Shown: positions 1 through 9,374, counted from the stretch's first letter. The stretch is 64,000 nucleotides of DNA from Comamonadaceae bacterium OS-1 (GCA_027923965.1 AP026969.1:2790001-2854000), one strand, 5' to 3'. A program made the numbers and translations. The notes: generated by a model from the letters alone, not told the origin.

Positions 1-2
1 TG

Positions 3-776
3 CGCGGCGCATCCACCTACACCTACGACGGCAACTGGAAACTGCAGGCTGAAAACGGTGCCGACGGCTACCACGTCAGCTCGGTGCACTGGAACTATGC
101 CGCCACCACCAACCACCGCAAACAAGGGGCGGCGGGCGACAACGTCAAGGCCATGGATGCCGGTAGCTGGGCCAAGCAAGGCGGCGGCTTCTACTCGTTC
201 GAGCATGGCCACATGCTGCTGTGGACCAAGTGGGCCAACCCGGAAGACCGCCCGGCCTACGCCATCCGCGACCAGTTGGCAGAGCAGTTCGGCCAGGCCC
301 GCACCGACTGGATGATCAACCACTCGCGCAATCTGTGCCTGTACCCCAATGTCTACCTGATGGACCAGTTTGGCTCCCAGATCCGCGTGCTGCGCCCGAT
401 CTCAGTGGACAAGACCGAAGTCACCATCTACTGCATCGCCCCCAAGGGCGAATCCGCCGAAGCCCGCACCCGCCGCGTGCGGCAGTACGAAGACTTCTTC
501 AACGCCACCGGCATGGCCACTCCCGACGACCTGGAAGAGTTCCGCGCCTGCCAGCAGGGCTATGCCGCAAGCGCCCTGCCCTGGAACGACATGTGCCGCG
601 GGGCGACCCATTGGGTCGATGGTGCCGATGCCGCTGCCAAAGAAATTGACCTGCACCCCAAGCTGAGCGGCATGAAGACCGAGGACGAAGGTCTGTACAC
701 CGAACAACACCGCTACTGGCTGGAAACCATGCAGCACGCAGTCGCAGGCACTTCCGCCGCCTGCACCCCCGTTTAA
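3..776 (+). CDS. benA: Benzoate 1,2-dioxygenase large subunit, 5' end cut off by window
   Basis: This is the C-terminal 257 residues of a ring-hydroxylating dioxygenase alpha subunit. The frame is open from base 3, so the N-terminal Rieske domain lies outside the window. The retained catalytic domain starts with [17 protein letters not shown] and then SSVHW, the Asp-His-His mononuclear-iron region of BenA/XylX proteins. [16 protein letters not shown] and the [13 protein letters not shown] tail are also typical of benzoate/toluate dioxygenases. The enzyme adds O2 to benzoate to give the 1,2-cis-dihydrodiol carboxylate. benB follows 10 bases downstream, then benC and benD, in the classical order. 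Toluate dioxygenase (XylX) cannot be excluded from sequence alone. Confidence 0.93.
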   Translation, partial: RGASTYTYDGNWKLQAENGADGYHVSSVHWNYAATTNHRKQGAAGDNVKAMDAGSWAKQGGGFYSFEHGHMLLWTKWANPEDRPAYAIRDQLAEQFGQARTDWMINHSRNLCLYPNVYLMDQFGSQIRVLRPISVDKTEVTIYCIAPKGESAEARTRRVRQYEDFFNATGMATPDDLEEFRACQQGYAASALPWNDMCRGATHWVDGADAAAKEIDLHPKLSGMKTEDEGLYTEQHRYWLETMQHAVAGTSAACTPV

Positions 777-786
777 GAGGCCCGCT

Positions 787-1278
787 ATGACGATGATGAC
801 GATGGACCAAGTCCAAGCCTTTCTGTACCGCGAAGCCCGCTTGCTGGACGACAAGCAGTGGGATGAGTGGCTGACCTGCTACGCCGCCGAAGCGGAGTTC
901 TGGATGCCCGCCTGGGACGACGACGGAGAAATGACCCGCGACCCGCAAAGCGAAATCTCGCTGATCTACTACCCCAACCGCGGCGGCCTGGAAGACCGCG
1001 TGTTCCGCATCAAGACCGAGCGCTCTGCCGCCAGCATGCCCGAGCCCCGCACCGGCCACCACCTCTCCAACGTCGAGATCGTGTCGCAAGACGGCACACA
1101 GGCGCAGGTGCGCTTCAACTGGCACACGCTGAGCTACCGCTACAACACCACCGACAGCTACTTCGGCACATCCACCTACACCCTGGATACCTCGGGCGCA
1201 CAGCCGCTGATCCTGCGCAAGTGCGTCGTGCTGAAGAACGACTACATCCACCACGTCATCGATGTTTACCACATCTGA
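787..1278 (+). CDS. benB: Benzoate 1,2-dioxygenase small subunit
   Basis: The 163-residue protein has the length and cone-fold pattern of aromatic dioxygenase beta subunits, for example FLYREARLLDDKQWDEWL at residues 12-29 and YYPNRGGLEDRVFRI mid-protein. It forms the hexamer with BenA and is structural rather than catalytic. Translation can begin at ATG 787 or at the in-frame ATG at 796 or 802. GAGG precedes the first ATG, so 787 is preferred. It lies 10 bases after benA and its end overlaps a possible upstream start of benC, consistent with one polycistronic message. Confidence 0.93.
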   Translation: MTMMTMDQVQAFLYREARLLDDKQWDEWLTCYAAEAEFWMPAWDDDGEMTRDPQSEISLIYYPNRGGLEDRVFRIKTERSAASMPEPRTGHHLSNVEIVSQDGTQAQVRFNWHTLSYRYNTTDSYFGTSTYTLDTSGAQPLILRKCVVLKNDYIHHVIDVYHI

Positions 1279-1288
1279 GGCCAGCACC

Positions 1289-2296
1289 ATGAACCACCAC
1301 ATTGCGCTCCAGTTTGAAGACGGTGTCACCCGCTTCATCGACGCCTCCGCTACAGAAACCGTAGCTGATGCCGCTTATCGCCAGGGCATGAACATCCCTT
1401 TGGACTGCCGTGACGGGGCCTGCGGCACCTGCAAATGCTTTGCCGAATCCGGCCAGTACACCCTGGGTGAATACATCGACGATGCCATGACCGAAGACGA
1501 AGCCCGGCAAGGCTACGTACTCACCTGCCAGATGCGGGCAAAAAGCGACTGCGTGGTGCGGGTGCCCGCGTCGTCCAGCGTATGCCGTACCCAGCAAGCC
1601 CGCTACGAAGCGGCCATCACCCAGGTGCGCCAGGTATCGCCCAGCACGATTTCGCTGTCGATCCAGAGCGATGCCCTGAACAAGCTGACCTTCCTGCCCG
1701 GCCAGTACGTCAACCTGCAAGTGCCGGGCAGCACCCAGACGCGCGCCTATTCATTCAGCTCGCTGGTGCGCGACGGCACGGTGTCTTTTCTGGTGCGCAA
1801 CGTGCCCGGTGGGCTGATGAGCAGCTACCTCACCGGCCAGGCCAAACCCGGTGACACCCTTACCCTGGCCGGGCCGCTGGGCAGCTTCTACCTGCGCGAC
1901 ATCCAGCGGCCCTTGTTGTTGCTGGCAGGCGGTACCGGTCTGGCCCCGTTCACCGCGATGCTGGAGAAAATTGCCCAGCAAGGCAGCGCCCACCCGCTGC
2001 ACCTGGTGTACGGCGTCACCCACGATGCCGACCTGGTGGAGATGGACACGCTGCAAGCCCTGGCCGAGCGCATCCCGAACTTCAGCTTCTCTGCCTGCGT
2101 GGCCAGCGCCGACAGCCACTACCCCAACAAGGGCTACGTGACGCAACACATCGCGCTCGCGCACCTGAACGACGGCAATGTGGACATCTACCTGTGCGGC
2201 CCTCCGCCCATGGTGGAAGCCGTGGGCCAGTTCATCCGCGACAAGAACCTGAAGCCCGCCAACTTCTATTACGAAAAATTCTCGGCCAGCGCCTGA
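1289..2296 (+). CDS. benC: Benzoate 1,2-dioxygenase electron-transfer reductase
   Basis: The 335-residue protein joins an N-terminal plant-type 2Fe-2S ferredoxin to an FAD/NAD(P) reductase. The cluster cysteines are Cys40, Cys45 and Cys48 in DCRDGACGTCKC, with the fourth in YVLTCQM near residue 80. The FAD motif RAYSFSS and the NAD motif LLLAGGTGLAPF follow, and YLCGPPPMVEA sits near the C terminus. It passes electrons from NADH to the BenA Rieske centre. I chose ATG 1289 because it gives the usual short leader before the ferredoxin fold. An in-frame ATG at 1262, inside benB, would add nine unconserved residues. Confidence 0.94.
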   Translation: MNHHIALQFEDGVTRFIDASATETVADAAYRQGMNIPLDCRDGACGTCKCFAESGQYTLGEYIDDAMTEDEARQGYVLTCQMRAKSDCVVRVPASSSVCRTQQARYEAAITQVRQVSPSTISLSIQSDALNKLTFLPGQYVNLQVPGSTQTRAYSFSSLVRDGTVSFLVRNVPGGLMSSYLTGQAKPGDTLTLAGPLGSFYLRDIQRPLLLLAGGTGLAPFTAMLEKIAQQGSAHPLHLVYGVTHDADLVEMDTLQALAERIPNFSFSACVASADSHYPNKGYVTQHIALAHLNDGNVDIYLCGPPPMVEAVGQFIRDKNLKPANFYYEKFSASA

Positions 2297-2349
2297 GCGC
2301 CCGCCCCTGTCTACGGCCCGTGCCATACGGGCTTTTTTGGAGTGACACC

Positions 2350-3135
2350 ATGAACCCACGATTTCACAACCAGGTTGCCGTCATCACCGGCGCGGCCCAG
2401 GGCATTGGCCGCAGCGTGGCCCTGCGCATGGCGGCCGAAGGTGCCAGCCTGGTGCTGGTTGACCGCTCAGAGCTGATCTTTGAACTGCGCGACGAGCTGG
2501 CCCGCACCGCCAGTGCCACACCGGTGCTGGCGCTGACCGCCGACATGGAGAAAAGCGCCGATTGCCAGCGCACCATGGATGCCGCAGTGGAGCGGTTTGG
2601 CCGCATCGACGTGCTGGTCAACAACGTGGGCGGCACCATCTGGGCCAAGCCTTTCGAACACTACCGGGTGGAGGAGATCGAGGCGGAAGTGCGCCGCTCG
2701 CTGTTTCCCACCCTGTGGTGCTGCCATGCCGCGCTGCCCACCATGCTCAAGCAGGGCAAGGGGGCCATCGTCAATGTCTCGTCGATTGCGACACGCAGCC
2801 TCAACCGCGTGCCCTACGGCGCGGCCAAAGGCGGCGTGAATGCCTTGACCGCCTGCCTGGCATTGGAAACCGGTGAGCGCGGCGTGCGGGTGAACGCGGT
2901 CGCCACCGGCGGCACCGAAGCCCCGCCACGCCGCATCCCGCGCAACACCGCAGAACAGACCGCGCAGGAAAAAGTCTGGTACCAACAAATCATCGACCAG
3001 ACCACCTCGTCCAGCCTGATGAAGCGCTACGGAACCATTGACGAGCAGGTCAACGCGATTGTGTTCCTGGCTTCCGATGAAGCCTCCTACATCACCGGCA
3101 TCACCATGCCAGTGGGCGGCGGCGACCTCGGTTGA
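2350..3135 (+). CDS. benD: cis-1,2-dihydroxycyclohexadiene-1-carboxylate dehydrogenase
   Basis: This is a 261-residue classical short-chain dehydrogenase. TGAAQGIG near residue 14 is the NAD-binding glycine motif, NNVGG follows, and YGAAKG carries the catalytic Tyr-x3-Lys pair. VNNVGGTIWAKPFEHY is characteristic of BenD/XylL. It oxidises the benzoate dihydrodiol with decarboxylation to catechol. The ATG at 2350 follows TTGGAGTGACACC, a good ribosome site. The reading frame is open further upstream but runs into benC. It is the last enzyme of the ben operon before the transporters. Confidence 0.93.
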   Translation: MNPRFHNQVAVITGAAQGIGRSVALRMAAEGASLVLVDRSELIFELRDELARTASATPVLALTADMEKSADCQRTMDAAVERFGRIDVLVNNVGGTIWAKPFEHYRVEEIEAEVRRSLFPTLWCCHAALPTMLKQGKGAIVNVSSIATRSLNRVPYGAAKGGVNALTACLALETGERGVRVNAVATGGTEAPPRRIPRNTAEQTAQEKVWYQQIIDQTTSSSLMKRYGTIDEQVNAIVFLASDEASYITGITMPVGGGDLG

Positions 3136-3179
3136 GGCATTTTTCAAGCATTTCAACAATATCCACAAAGAGACAAACC

Positions 3180-4544
3180 ATGCGACACATCAATGTACAC
3201 AAGCTGTCCGACGAAGCCACATTCAATGGCTTTCACGGCAAAGTTCTTCTATGGTGCGCCCTGATCATCATCTTTGATGGCTATGACCTGGCGGTGGCCG
3301 GCATTGCGCTGCCGTCCATCATGAAGGAGATGGGGGTCACCGCCCAGAACGCCGGCTTCATGGTCAGCTCGGCCCTGTTCGGCATGATGTTCGGTGCCAT
3401 TTTTCTGGGCACCATCGCCGACAAGATCGGCCGCCGCAAAGCCATCGCCATCTGCATCTTTTTGTTCAGCGTGTTCACCGCAGCCGCAGGCTTTACCCAT
3501 GACCCGGTGACCTTCAGCGCCATGCGCTTTCTGGCGGGCCTGGGTATTGGTGGTGTCATGCCCAATGTGGTGGCGCAGATGACCGAATACTCGCCCAAGA
3601 AGATCCGATCCACCATGGTCACACTGATGTTCAGCGGCTATGCCGTGGGCGGCATGCTGGCCGCCCTGCTGGGCAAGGGCCTGATCGAAGCCTACGGCTG
3701 GGCATCGGTCTTTCTGGCCGCCGGTTTGCCGGTGCTCCTGATCCCGTTCATCCTGAAGTCGCTGCCCGAATCCATGCCCTTCCTGATCCAACAAAACCGC
3801 CTGGACGAGCTGAAAAAAATCGTCTCGCAACTCTCTCCCAGTTACCAGCCCGATGCCAACGACCGCTTCGCGCTGCCATCGACAGACCGGGCGGAGGGCG
3901 CACCCATCGGCAAACTGTTCCAGGATGGCCGGGGCTTCAGCACGGTGATGTTCTGGATCACCTTCTTCATGTGCCTGTTCATGGTGTATGCCCTGAGCTC
4001 GTGGCTGACCAAGCTGATGGCCAGCGCGGGCTACAGCCTGGGCTCAGCGCTGACCTTTGTGCTGGTGCTCAACTTCGGCGCCATGGTCGGCGCAGTGGGC
4101 GGCGGCTGGCTGGCCGACCGTTTCCACATCAAATACGTGCTGGTGGGCATGTACGCACTGGCCGCCGTGTCGATCACGCTATTGGGCTACAAGGTGTCTA
4201 CGGAAATGCTGTTCCTGCTGGTCGGGCTGGCGGGTGCCTCCACCATTGGTACGCAGATCGTTACCTATGCCTATGCGGGGCAGTTCTACCCGATGGCGGT
4301 GCGCTCGACCGGTATTGGCTGGGCATCGGGCGTGGGCCGCAGTGGGGCCATCCTGGCACCCATCGTCATTGGCACGCTGGTGGGCATGGCGTTGCCACTG
4401 CAGCAGAACTTCATGGCGATTGCCATTCCCGCCGTGATCGCTATGCTTGCCGCATCGATGATCAACCACCGAAAGTCTGCCTCGGCCAGCCATGAAAGCG
4501 TGGGTCTGCCAGTGCCCGTGGCTTCAGCGGTCGCGGCCAAGTAA
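3180..4544 (+). CDS. benK: Benzoate/aromatic acid:H+ symporter, AAHS family MFS
   Basis: The 454-residue protein is a 12-helix major facilitator of the aromatic acid:H+ symporter family. The first membrane segment contains the family signature FDGYDLAVAG, and the loop 2-3 motif GTIADKIGRRKA follows. A second copy of the loop motif, GGWLADRFHIK, lies in the second half. The start at ATG 3180 follows AAAGAGACAAACC; the open frame upstream belongs to the benD end. Its place directly behind benD supports benzoate as substrate. Related aromatic acids are possible. Confidence 0.88.
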   Translation: MRHINVHKLSDEATFNGFHGKVLLWCALIIIFDGYDLAVAGIALPSIMKEMGVTAQNAGFMVSSALFGMMFGAIFLGTIADKIGRRKAIAICIFLFSVFTAAAGFTHDPVTFSAMRFLAGLGIGGVMPNVVAQMTEYSPKKIRSTMVTLMFSGYAVGGMLAALLGKGLIEAYGWASVFLAAGLPVLLIPFILKSLPESMPFLIQQNRLDELKKIVSQLSPSYQPDANDRFALPSTDRAEGAPIGKLFQDGRGFSTVMFWITFFMCLFMVYALSSWLTKLMASAGYSLGSALTFVLVLNFGAMVGAVGGGWLADRFHIKYVLVGMYALAAVSITLLGYKVSTEMLFLLVGLAGASTIGTQIVTYAYAGQFYPMAVRSTGIGWASGVGRSGAILAPIVIGTLVGMALPLQQNFMAIAIPAVIAMLAASMINHRKSASASHESVGLPVPVASAVAAK

Positions 4545-4579
4545 TCAACCCGATGCCTACGAACCTGGGCAAACTCTAG

Positions 4580-5758
4580 ATGACCAAAGACTTCTCCCTG
4601 TCGGCCACCACGGCGGGATTCCTGGCCGTGCTGATTTCCTATTCCGGCCCATTGGTGATCTTTTTCCAGGCGGCCCAGAACGCCCAGGTCTCGCCAGACA
4701 TGATGGCTTCGTGGGTGTGGGCCATCTCCATCGGTGCCGGGGTCTCCGGCATCGTGCTGAGTTGGTGGCTCAAGGTGCCGGTAGTGACCGCCTGGTCGGC
4801 CCCGGGCACGGCCTTGTTGGTCACGCTGTTTCCACACATTTCGCTGGAGCAGGCCGTAGGGGCCTACCTCGTGGCAGCGGTGGTCATTCTGGGCATCGGT
4901 GCCTCGGGCTACTTTGACAAGCTGATGCACGCCATCCCCAAGGGCATTGCCAGCGCCATGATGGCGGGCATCCTGTTCCAGTTTGGGGTTGGCACGTTCC
5001 AGGCGGTCAAAACCATGCCCGCCATCACCTTTTGCATGATTGGCATTTACCTGCTGTTCCGGCGCTTGCTGCCCCGGTATTGCCTGGTGATCTTGCTCAT
5101 TGCCAGCCTGGCCATGGCGGTCGCGTTCAAAGGGGTCAGCCTGGCCGGGGTGAGCTTCCACCTGGCGCAGCCTGTGTTCATCCGGCCGGAATGGACCTGG
5201 GGTGCCACCCTCAGCCTGGCGCTGCCCCTGGTGCTGGTCAGCGTGACAGGGCAGTTCCTGCCGGGCATGGCGATTTTGCGCAGCGCGGGTTACAGCACAC
5301 CGGCCCGGCCCATCATCATGGTGACCAGCCTGGCATCCATAGGAGCGGCCTTTTTTGGCGGCATCACGGTGGTGATAGCGGCCATCACCGCCGCACTGTG
5401 CACCGGCAAGGACGCGCACGAAGACGCCCGCAAGCGCTATGTGGCCGGTATTGCCAACGGCGTTTTCTACCTGGTCGGTGGCTGCTTTGCAGGCACCATC
5501 ATTTTATTTTTCGCGGCCCTGCCCAAAGAGCTGATCGCGGTACTGGCCGGGCTGGCCCTGGTCGGCGCCATCTCGGGCAGTCTGGCCGGTGCCCTGCAAG
5601 AGGCCGACCACCGCGAGGCCTCGGTCATCACCTTTTTGGCCACTGCATCGGGCATGGGCTTTTGGGGCCTGGGGTCGGCGTTTTGGGGTGTGGTGTTGGG
5701 GGCGGTCGCCTACCTGCTGCTGCACAAGCGCTGGTCCGCCCCGGCGCAGCCGCTTTAG
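4580..5758 (+). CDS. benE: BenE-type benzoate/H+ symporter
   Basis: The 392-residue hydrophobic protein matches the BenE family, with 11-12 predicted helices, an early FSLSATTAGFLAVLISYSGP and TAWSAPGTALL in the second helix pair. It is a second, unrelated benzoate carrier immediately after the AAHS symporter, 35 bases apart. Its last four bases overlap the end of the convergent IclR gene. No strong Shine-Dalgarno sequence is visible before the ATG, so translation may depend on coupling to benK. The BenE family is small and its substrate range is mostly benzoate. Confidence 0.88.
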   Translation: MTKDFSLSATTAGFLAVLISYSGPLVIFFQAAQNAQVSPDMMASWVWAISIGAGVSGIVLSWWLKVPVVTAWSAPGTALLVTLFPHISLEQAVGAYLVAAVVILGIGASGYFDKLMHAIPKGIASAMMAGILFQFGVGTFQAVKTMPAITFCMIGIYLLFRRLLPRYCLVILLIASLAMAVAFKGVSLAGVSFHLAQPVFIRPEWTWGATLSLALPLVLVSVTGQFLPGMAILRSAGYSTPARPIIMVTSLASIGAAFFGGITVVIAAITAALCTGKDAHEDARKRYVAGIANGVFYLVGGCFAGTIILFFAALPKELIAVLAGLALVGAISGSLAGALQEADHREASVITFLATASGMGFWGLGSAFWGVVLGAVAYLLLHKRWSAPAQPL

Positions 5759-6561
5759 CGGGCCCCGCTGGAGCGCAACAACATGGAAATCGTATGGGCC
5801 GCCTCGCGCAAGGCGGGCAGCATGGTCTGCTGCATGGCCTCGGCGCTGCTACGGTTGGCCTGGCCTGAAATGTTCAGCGCCGCCACCGTTACACCAGCCC
5901 GGTTGAACACCGGCGCGGCCATGGAAATCAGGCCCTCCTCCAGCTCCTGGTCCACCAGGCACCAGCCCTGGCTGCGCACCTGCTGCACTTGCCGCAAGAG
6001 CTCGGCCGGGTCGGTCAGGGTGTGGCGGGTGCGCGCCTGCAGATCACTGGCGCGCAAATGATCTTCCACCTCGGCATCCGACAAACCTGCCAGCAGCACC
6101 CGGCCCAGCGAGGTGCAGTAGGCCGGCAGGCGCGAGCCCACGCCCAGGTTCAGCGACATGATTTTGTGGGTGTGCACGCGCAGCACATAAACGATGTCGC
6201 TGCGGTCCAGCACGGCGGCGGAGCACGACTCCTTGACCTGGTCGGCCAGGCGCTCCATCACCGGCTCGGCCAGGTTCCAGATCGGCAAAGACGACAGATA
6301 GGCAAAGCCCAGCTCCAGGATGCGCGGCGTGAGGTGGAAATACTTGCCGTCGCCATCCACATAGCCCAGCGTTTGCAGGGTCAGCAGGATGCGACGCGCA
6401 CCGGCACGGGTCAGGCCGGTGCTGGCCGCCACCTCGCTCAGGGTTTGCTGCGGCGCCTGCGCGTGGAACGAGCGGATCACCTCCAGCCCGCGGGCGAAGG
6501 ACTGCACGTAGCTGTCGCCGGGCTCGGGCGCGCTCTCCGAGCGGACTGCGGAATTTGCCAT
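5755..6561 (-). CDS. IclR-family regulator of the 3-oxoadipate genes (PcaR/PobR-like)
   Basis: The 268-residue protein has a winged helix-turn-helix at about residues 20-80 (TLSEVAASTGLTRAGARRIL) and an IclR effector domain from about residue 90. SYVQSFARGLEVIRSF and LTRAGARRILLTLQTLGYV are close to the PcaR/PobR/PcaU/CatR-type sub-group, which responds to 3-oxoadipate, protocatechuate or cis,cis-muconate. It is transcribed divergently from the CoA-transferase genes, 100 bases apart, which makes it their likely activator or repressor. The exact effector cannot be told from sequence. It converges on benE with a 4-base overlap. Confidence 0.87.
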   Translation of the reverse strand: MANSAVRSESAPEPGDSYVQSFARGLEVIRSFHAQAPQQTLSEVAASTGLTRAGARRILLTLQTLGYVDGDGKYFHLTPRILELGFAYLSSLPIWNLAEPVMERLADQVKESCSAAVLDRSDIVYVLRVHTHKIMSLNLGVGSRLPAYCTSLGRVLLAGLSDAEVEDHLRASDLQARTRHTLTDPAELLRQVQQVRSQGWCLVDQELEEGLISMAAPVFNRAGVTVAALNISGQANRSSAEAMQQTMLPALREAAHTISMLLRSSGAR

Positions 6562-6589
6562 AGTCAGTGAAATCTTTTAAAATTCATTA

Positions 6590-6616
6590 TACGAACATTT
6601 GTTCTTATTACGAACA
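6590..6616. promoter_or_regulatory. Probable IclR-family operator upstream of the CoA-transferase genes
   Basis: The intergenic DNA contains two direct copies of TACGAACA (6590-6597 and 6609-6616). The first forms half of an inverted repeat, GAACA-TT-TGTTC (6593-6604). The copies are 19 bases apart, about two helical turns. PcaR/PobR regulators are known to bind repeated 10-bp palindromic units in divergent promoters. The assignment to the adjacent regulator is an inference. Confidence 0.55.
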
Positions 6617-6661
6617 ACGGGATGCCGCACCCTTTGCGGAAAACATTGCAGGAGTGAGTGT

Positions 6662-7378
6662 GTGATCAACAAAATTGCGGCCTCGGTTGCCGAGGCATTG
6701 TCAGGTATCCAGGACGGTGCCACCGTGCTGATCGGTGGCTTCGGCACTGCGGGTATCCCCAACGAACTCATAGACGGTTTGATAGACCAAGGTGCCCGCG
6801 ACCTGACCGTGGTGAACAACAACGCGGGCAACGGCGAGACCGGGCTGGCCGCGCTGCTCAAGGCCGGGCGGGTGCGCAAGATCATCTGCAGCTTTCCGCG
6901 CCAGGCCGACAGCCAGGTGTTTGACGGCCTGTACCGCAGCGGCCAGCTGGAGCTGGAACTGGTGCCCCAGGGCAACCTGGCCGAACGCCTGCGGGCCGCC
7001 AGAGCGGGCGTGGGTGCATTCTTTACCCCCACCGGCTTTGGCACGGAGCTGGCCAGGCACGCCGACGGCAGCCCCAAGGAATGCCGCGTCATCAACGGCA
7101 AGCCGTATGTGCTGGAGTACCCGATTTACGGCGATGTGGCCCTCATCAAGGCCGAAAGCGGCGACCGCTGGGGCAACCTGGTGTATCGCAAGGCGGCGCG
7201 CAACTTTGGCCCGGTGATGGCCACCGCCGCCAAGCGCACCGTGGCCACCGTGCATTCGATTGTGGAACTGGGCACGCTGGACCCCGAGGCCATCGTCACC
7301 CCCGGCATCTTTGTTTCCAAGATCGTCCAGATCAACCACGTGGCCACCCAGGCCGGTGGCTTCAAACACGCCGCATAG
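6662..7378 (+). CDS. pcaI: 3-oxoadipate CoA-transferase subunit A
   Basis: The 238-residue protein is a family I CoA-transferase alpha subunit. ATVLIGGFGTAGIPNELI near residue 20 is the CoA-binding glycine-rich segment, and GVGAFFTPTGFGTELA follows mid-protein. With subunit B it moves CoA from succinyl-CoA to 3-oxoadipate. The start is GTG 6662, seven bases after AGGAG; no ATG fits the conserved N terminus. Subunit B begins 14 bases downstream. CatI and PcaI cannot be separated by sequence; the IclR neighbour favours a pca-type name. Confidence 0.92.
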   Translation: MINKIAASVAEALSGIQDGATVLIGGFGTAGIPNELIDGLIDQGARDLTVVNNNAGNGETGLAALLKAGRVRKIICSFPRQADSQVFDGLYRSGQLELELVPQGNLAERLRAARAGVGAFFTPTGFGTELARHADGSPKECRVINGKPYVLEYPIYGDVALIKAESGDRWGNLVYRKAARNFGPVMATAAKRTVATVHSIVELGTLDPEAIVTPGIFVSKIVQINHVATQAGGFKHAA

Positions 7379-7392
7379 GCCGGAGATACAGC

Positions 7393-8037
7393 ATGAGCAG
7401 CTACCAAAAACGCAGCAAAGACGAACTCGCCCAGCGCGTGGCCCAAGACATCCACGACGGGGCCTACGTCAACCTCGGCATCGGCCAGCCCACCCTGGTG
7501 GCCAACTACATCCCGGCCCACATCGAGGTGGTGCTGCACAGCGAAAACGGCATCCTCGGCATGGGCCCCGCCCCTGCCGCGGGCGAGGAAGACTACGACC
7601 TGATCAACGCAGGCAAGCAGCCGGTGACCCTGCTGGACGGCGGCGCGTTCTTCCACCATGCTGACAGCTTCGCCATGATGCGCGGCGGTCATCTGGACAT
7701 CTGCGTGCTGGGCGCGTTCCAGGTCTCTGCCACCGGCGACCTGGCCAACTGGAGCACCGGCGAGCCCGGCTCCATCCCCGCCGTGGGCGGTGCCATGGAC
7801 CTGGCCATCGGTGCCAAACAGACCTGGGTGATGATGGATTTGCTGACCAAAAAGGGCGAAAGCAAGGTGGTCGAGGCCTGCAGCTACCCCCTTACCGGCA
7901 TCGCCTGCGTCAAGCGCATCTACTCCGACCTGGCCACCCTGGCGTGCACGCCGCAAGGCCTGCAGCTGATCGACAAGGTCGATGGGCTGGAACACGCCGA
8001 ACTCGAGCGTCTGGTGGGCCTGCCCATCCAGGCCTGA
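7393..8037 (+). CDS. pcaJ: 3-oxoadipate CoA-transferase subunit B
   Basis: The 214-residue beta subunit carries the catalytic glutamate in SENGILGMGP, the usual family I CoA-transferase active-site motif. YVNLGIGQPTLVANY precedes it and GGAMDLAIGAKQTWVMM follows. It starts at ATG 7393 after CGGAGATACAGC. The gene sits between subunit A and the thiolase, the typical order for the last two steps of the 3-oxoadipate pathway. Confidence 0.93.
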   Translation: MSSYQKRSKDELAQRVAQDIHDGAYVNLGIGQPTLVANYIPAHIEVVLHSENGILGMGPAPAAGEEDYDLINAGKQPVTLLDGGAFFHHADSFAMMRGGHLDICVLGAFQVSATGDLANWSTGEPGSIPAVGGAMDLAIGAKQTWVMMDLLTKKGESKVVEACSYPLTGIACVKRIYSDLATLACTPQGLQLIDKVDGLEHAELERLVGLPIQA

Positions 8038-8072
8038 CCGCCACCGTTGCCCCCACCCCTATCGAGATCCCC

Positions 8073-9275
8073 ATGAACCAAGCATTTATCTGCGATGCCA
8101 TCCGCACCCCCTTTGGCCGCTACGGCGGTGCCCTGAGCAGCGTGCGCGCCGATGACCTCGGTGCCATTCCCCTGCGGGCGCTGATGGCGCGCAACCCCAA
8201 CGTTGACTGGGCCGCCGTCACCGATGTGATCTACGGCTGCGCCAACCAGGCCGGTGAAGACAACCGCAACGTGGCCCGCATGAGCGCGCTGCTGGCAGGC
8301 CTGCCGCTAGCGGTGCCCGGCTCCACAGTGAACCGCCTGTGCGGCTCGGGTTTGGATGCCTTAGGCACTGCAGCGCGCGCCATCAAAGCGGGAGAAGCTA
8401 CATTAATGGTAGCAGGCGGGGTCGAGAGCATGAGCCGTGCCCCCTTCGTCATGCCCAAGGCCGAGTCCGCCTTCAGCCGCAGCAACGCGGTGTTTGATAC
8501 CACCATCGGCTGGCGCTTTATCAACCGGCTGATGCAAGAGCAGTACGGCGTGGACTCCATGCCCGAAACGGCAGAGAACGTGGCCACCGACTTCCGCATC
8601 AGCCGCGAAGACCAGGACACCATGGCCCTGCACAGCCAGTTGCGTGCCGTGGCCGCCCAACAGGCCGGGCACCTGGCGCGGGAGATCACCGCCGTCACCA
8701 TCCCGCAAAAAAAGGGCGATGCTCTGGTGGTGGACACCGACGAGCACCCGCGCGCCACCAGCATGGAGACCCTGGCCAGGCTCAAGCCCGTGGTGCGCCC
8801 CGGCGGCACGGTCACCGCAGGCAATGCCTCGGGCGTGAACGATGGTGCCTGCGCCCTGCTGCTGGCCGACGAAGCCACAGCCGCCAGGAACGGCCTGACA
8901 CCGCGCGCCCGCGTGATCGGCATGGCCACCGCCGGGGTGGCCCCGCGCATCATGGGCATCGGCCCGGCACCGGCTACCGAGAAAGTGCTGGCCCTCACCG
9001 GCCTGACGCTGGCGCAGCTGGATGTCATCGAGCTGAACGAAGCCTTTGCCGCCCAAGGCCTGGCCGTGCTGCGCCAACTGGGTCTGCAGGACGATGACGA
9101 ACGGGTCAACGCCTGGGGTGGTGCGATTGCGCTGGGCCACCCTTTGGGCGCCAGCGGCGCACGCCTGGCCACCACCGCCATCAACCGCCTGCACGCCACC
9201 GGTGGCCGCTACGCGCTGTGCACCATGTGCATCGGCGTGGGCCAAGGCATTGCGCTGGTGCTGGAGCGCGTTTGA
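8073..9275 (+). CDS. pcaF: 3-oxoadipyl-CoA thiolase
   Basis: The 400-residue thiolase has the expected family length. The nucleophilic cysteine lies in VNRLCGSGLDAL near residue 90. The His/Cys pair at the C terminus is in NAWGGAIALGHPLGASGAR and LCTMCIGVGQG. It cleaves 3-oxoadipyl-CoA to succinyl-CoA and acetyl-CoA. SIRTPFGRYGGALS-type residues at the N terminus are typical of PcaF rather than acetoacetyl-CoA thiolases. I take ATG 8073 because upstream residues in the open frame are unconserved and overlap pcaJ. A hairpin repeat follows 37 bases after the stop. Confidence 0.92.
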   Translation: MNQAFICDAIRTPFGRYGGALSSVRADDLGAIPLRALMARNPNVDWAAVTDVIYGCANQAGEDNRNVARMSALLAGLPLAVPGSTVNRLCGSGLDALGTAARAIKAGEATLMVAGGVESMSRAPFVMPKAESAFSRSNAVFDTTIGWRFINRLMQEQYGVDSMPETAENVATDFRISREDQDTMALHSQLRAVAAQQAGHLAREITAVTIPQKKGDALVVDTDEHPRATSMETLARLKPVVRPGGTVTAGNASGVNDGACALLLADEATAARNGLTPRARVIGMATAGVAPRIMGIGPAPATEKVLALTGLTLAQLDVIELNEAFAAQGLAVLRQLGLQDDDERVNAWGGAIALGHPLGASGARLATTAINRLHATGGRYALCTMCIGVGQGIALVLERV

Positions 9276-9311
9276 AGCGGTAAGCAGGAGCAAAGAGATG
9301 GCGATAAAACC

Positions 9312-9374
9312 GAATTGCTATCTCTTCCATAGCTACTCACGCTGAATGGATAAGCGTAAGCGGCCATTTTTATG
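9312..9374 (+). repeat. Dispersed hairpin repeat, copy 1
   Basis: The copy begins with AATTGCTATC, continues with ATAGCTACTCACGCTG and closes with GATAAGCGTAAGCGGCC followed by a T-run. The arms form a hairpin. It is the only structured element in the 361-base gap between the thiolase and the porin, apart from the palindrome at 9504. The consensus is described under the findings. Confidence 0.8.
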
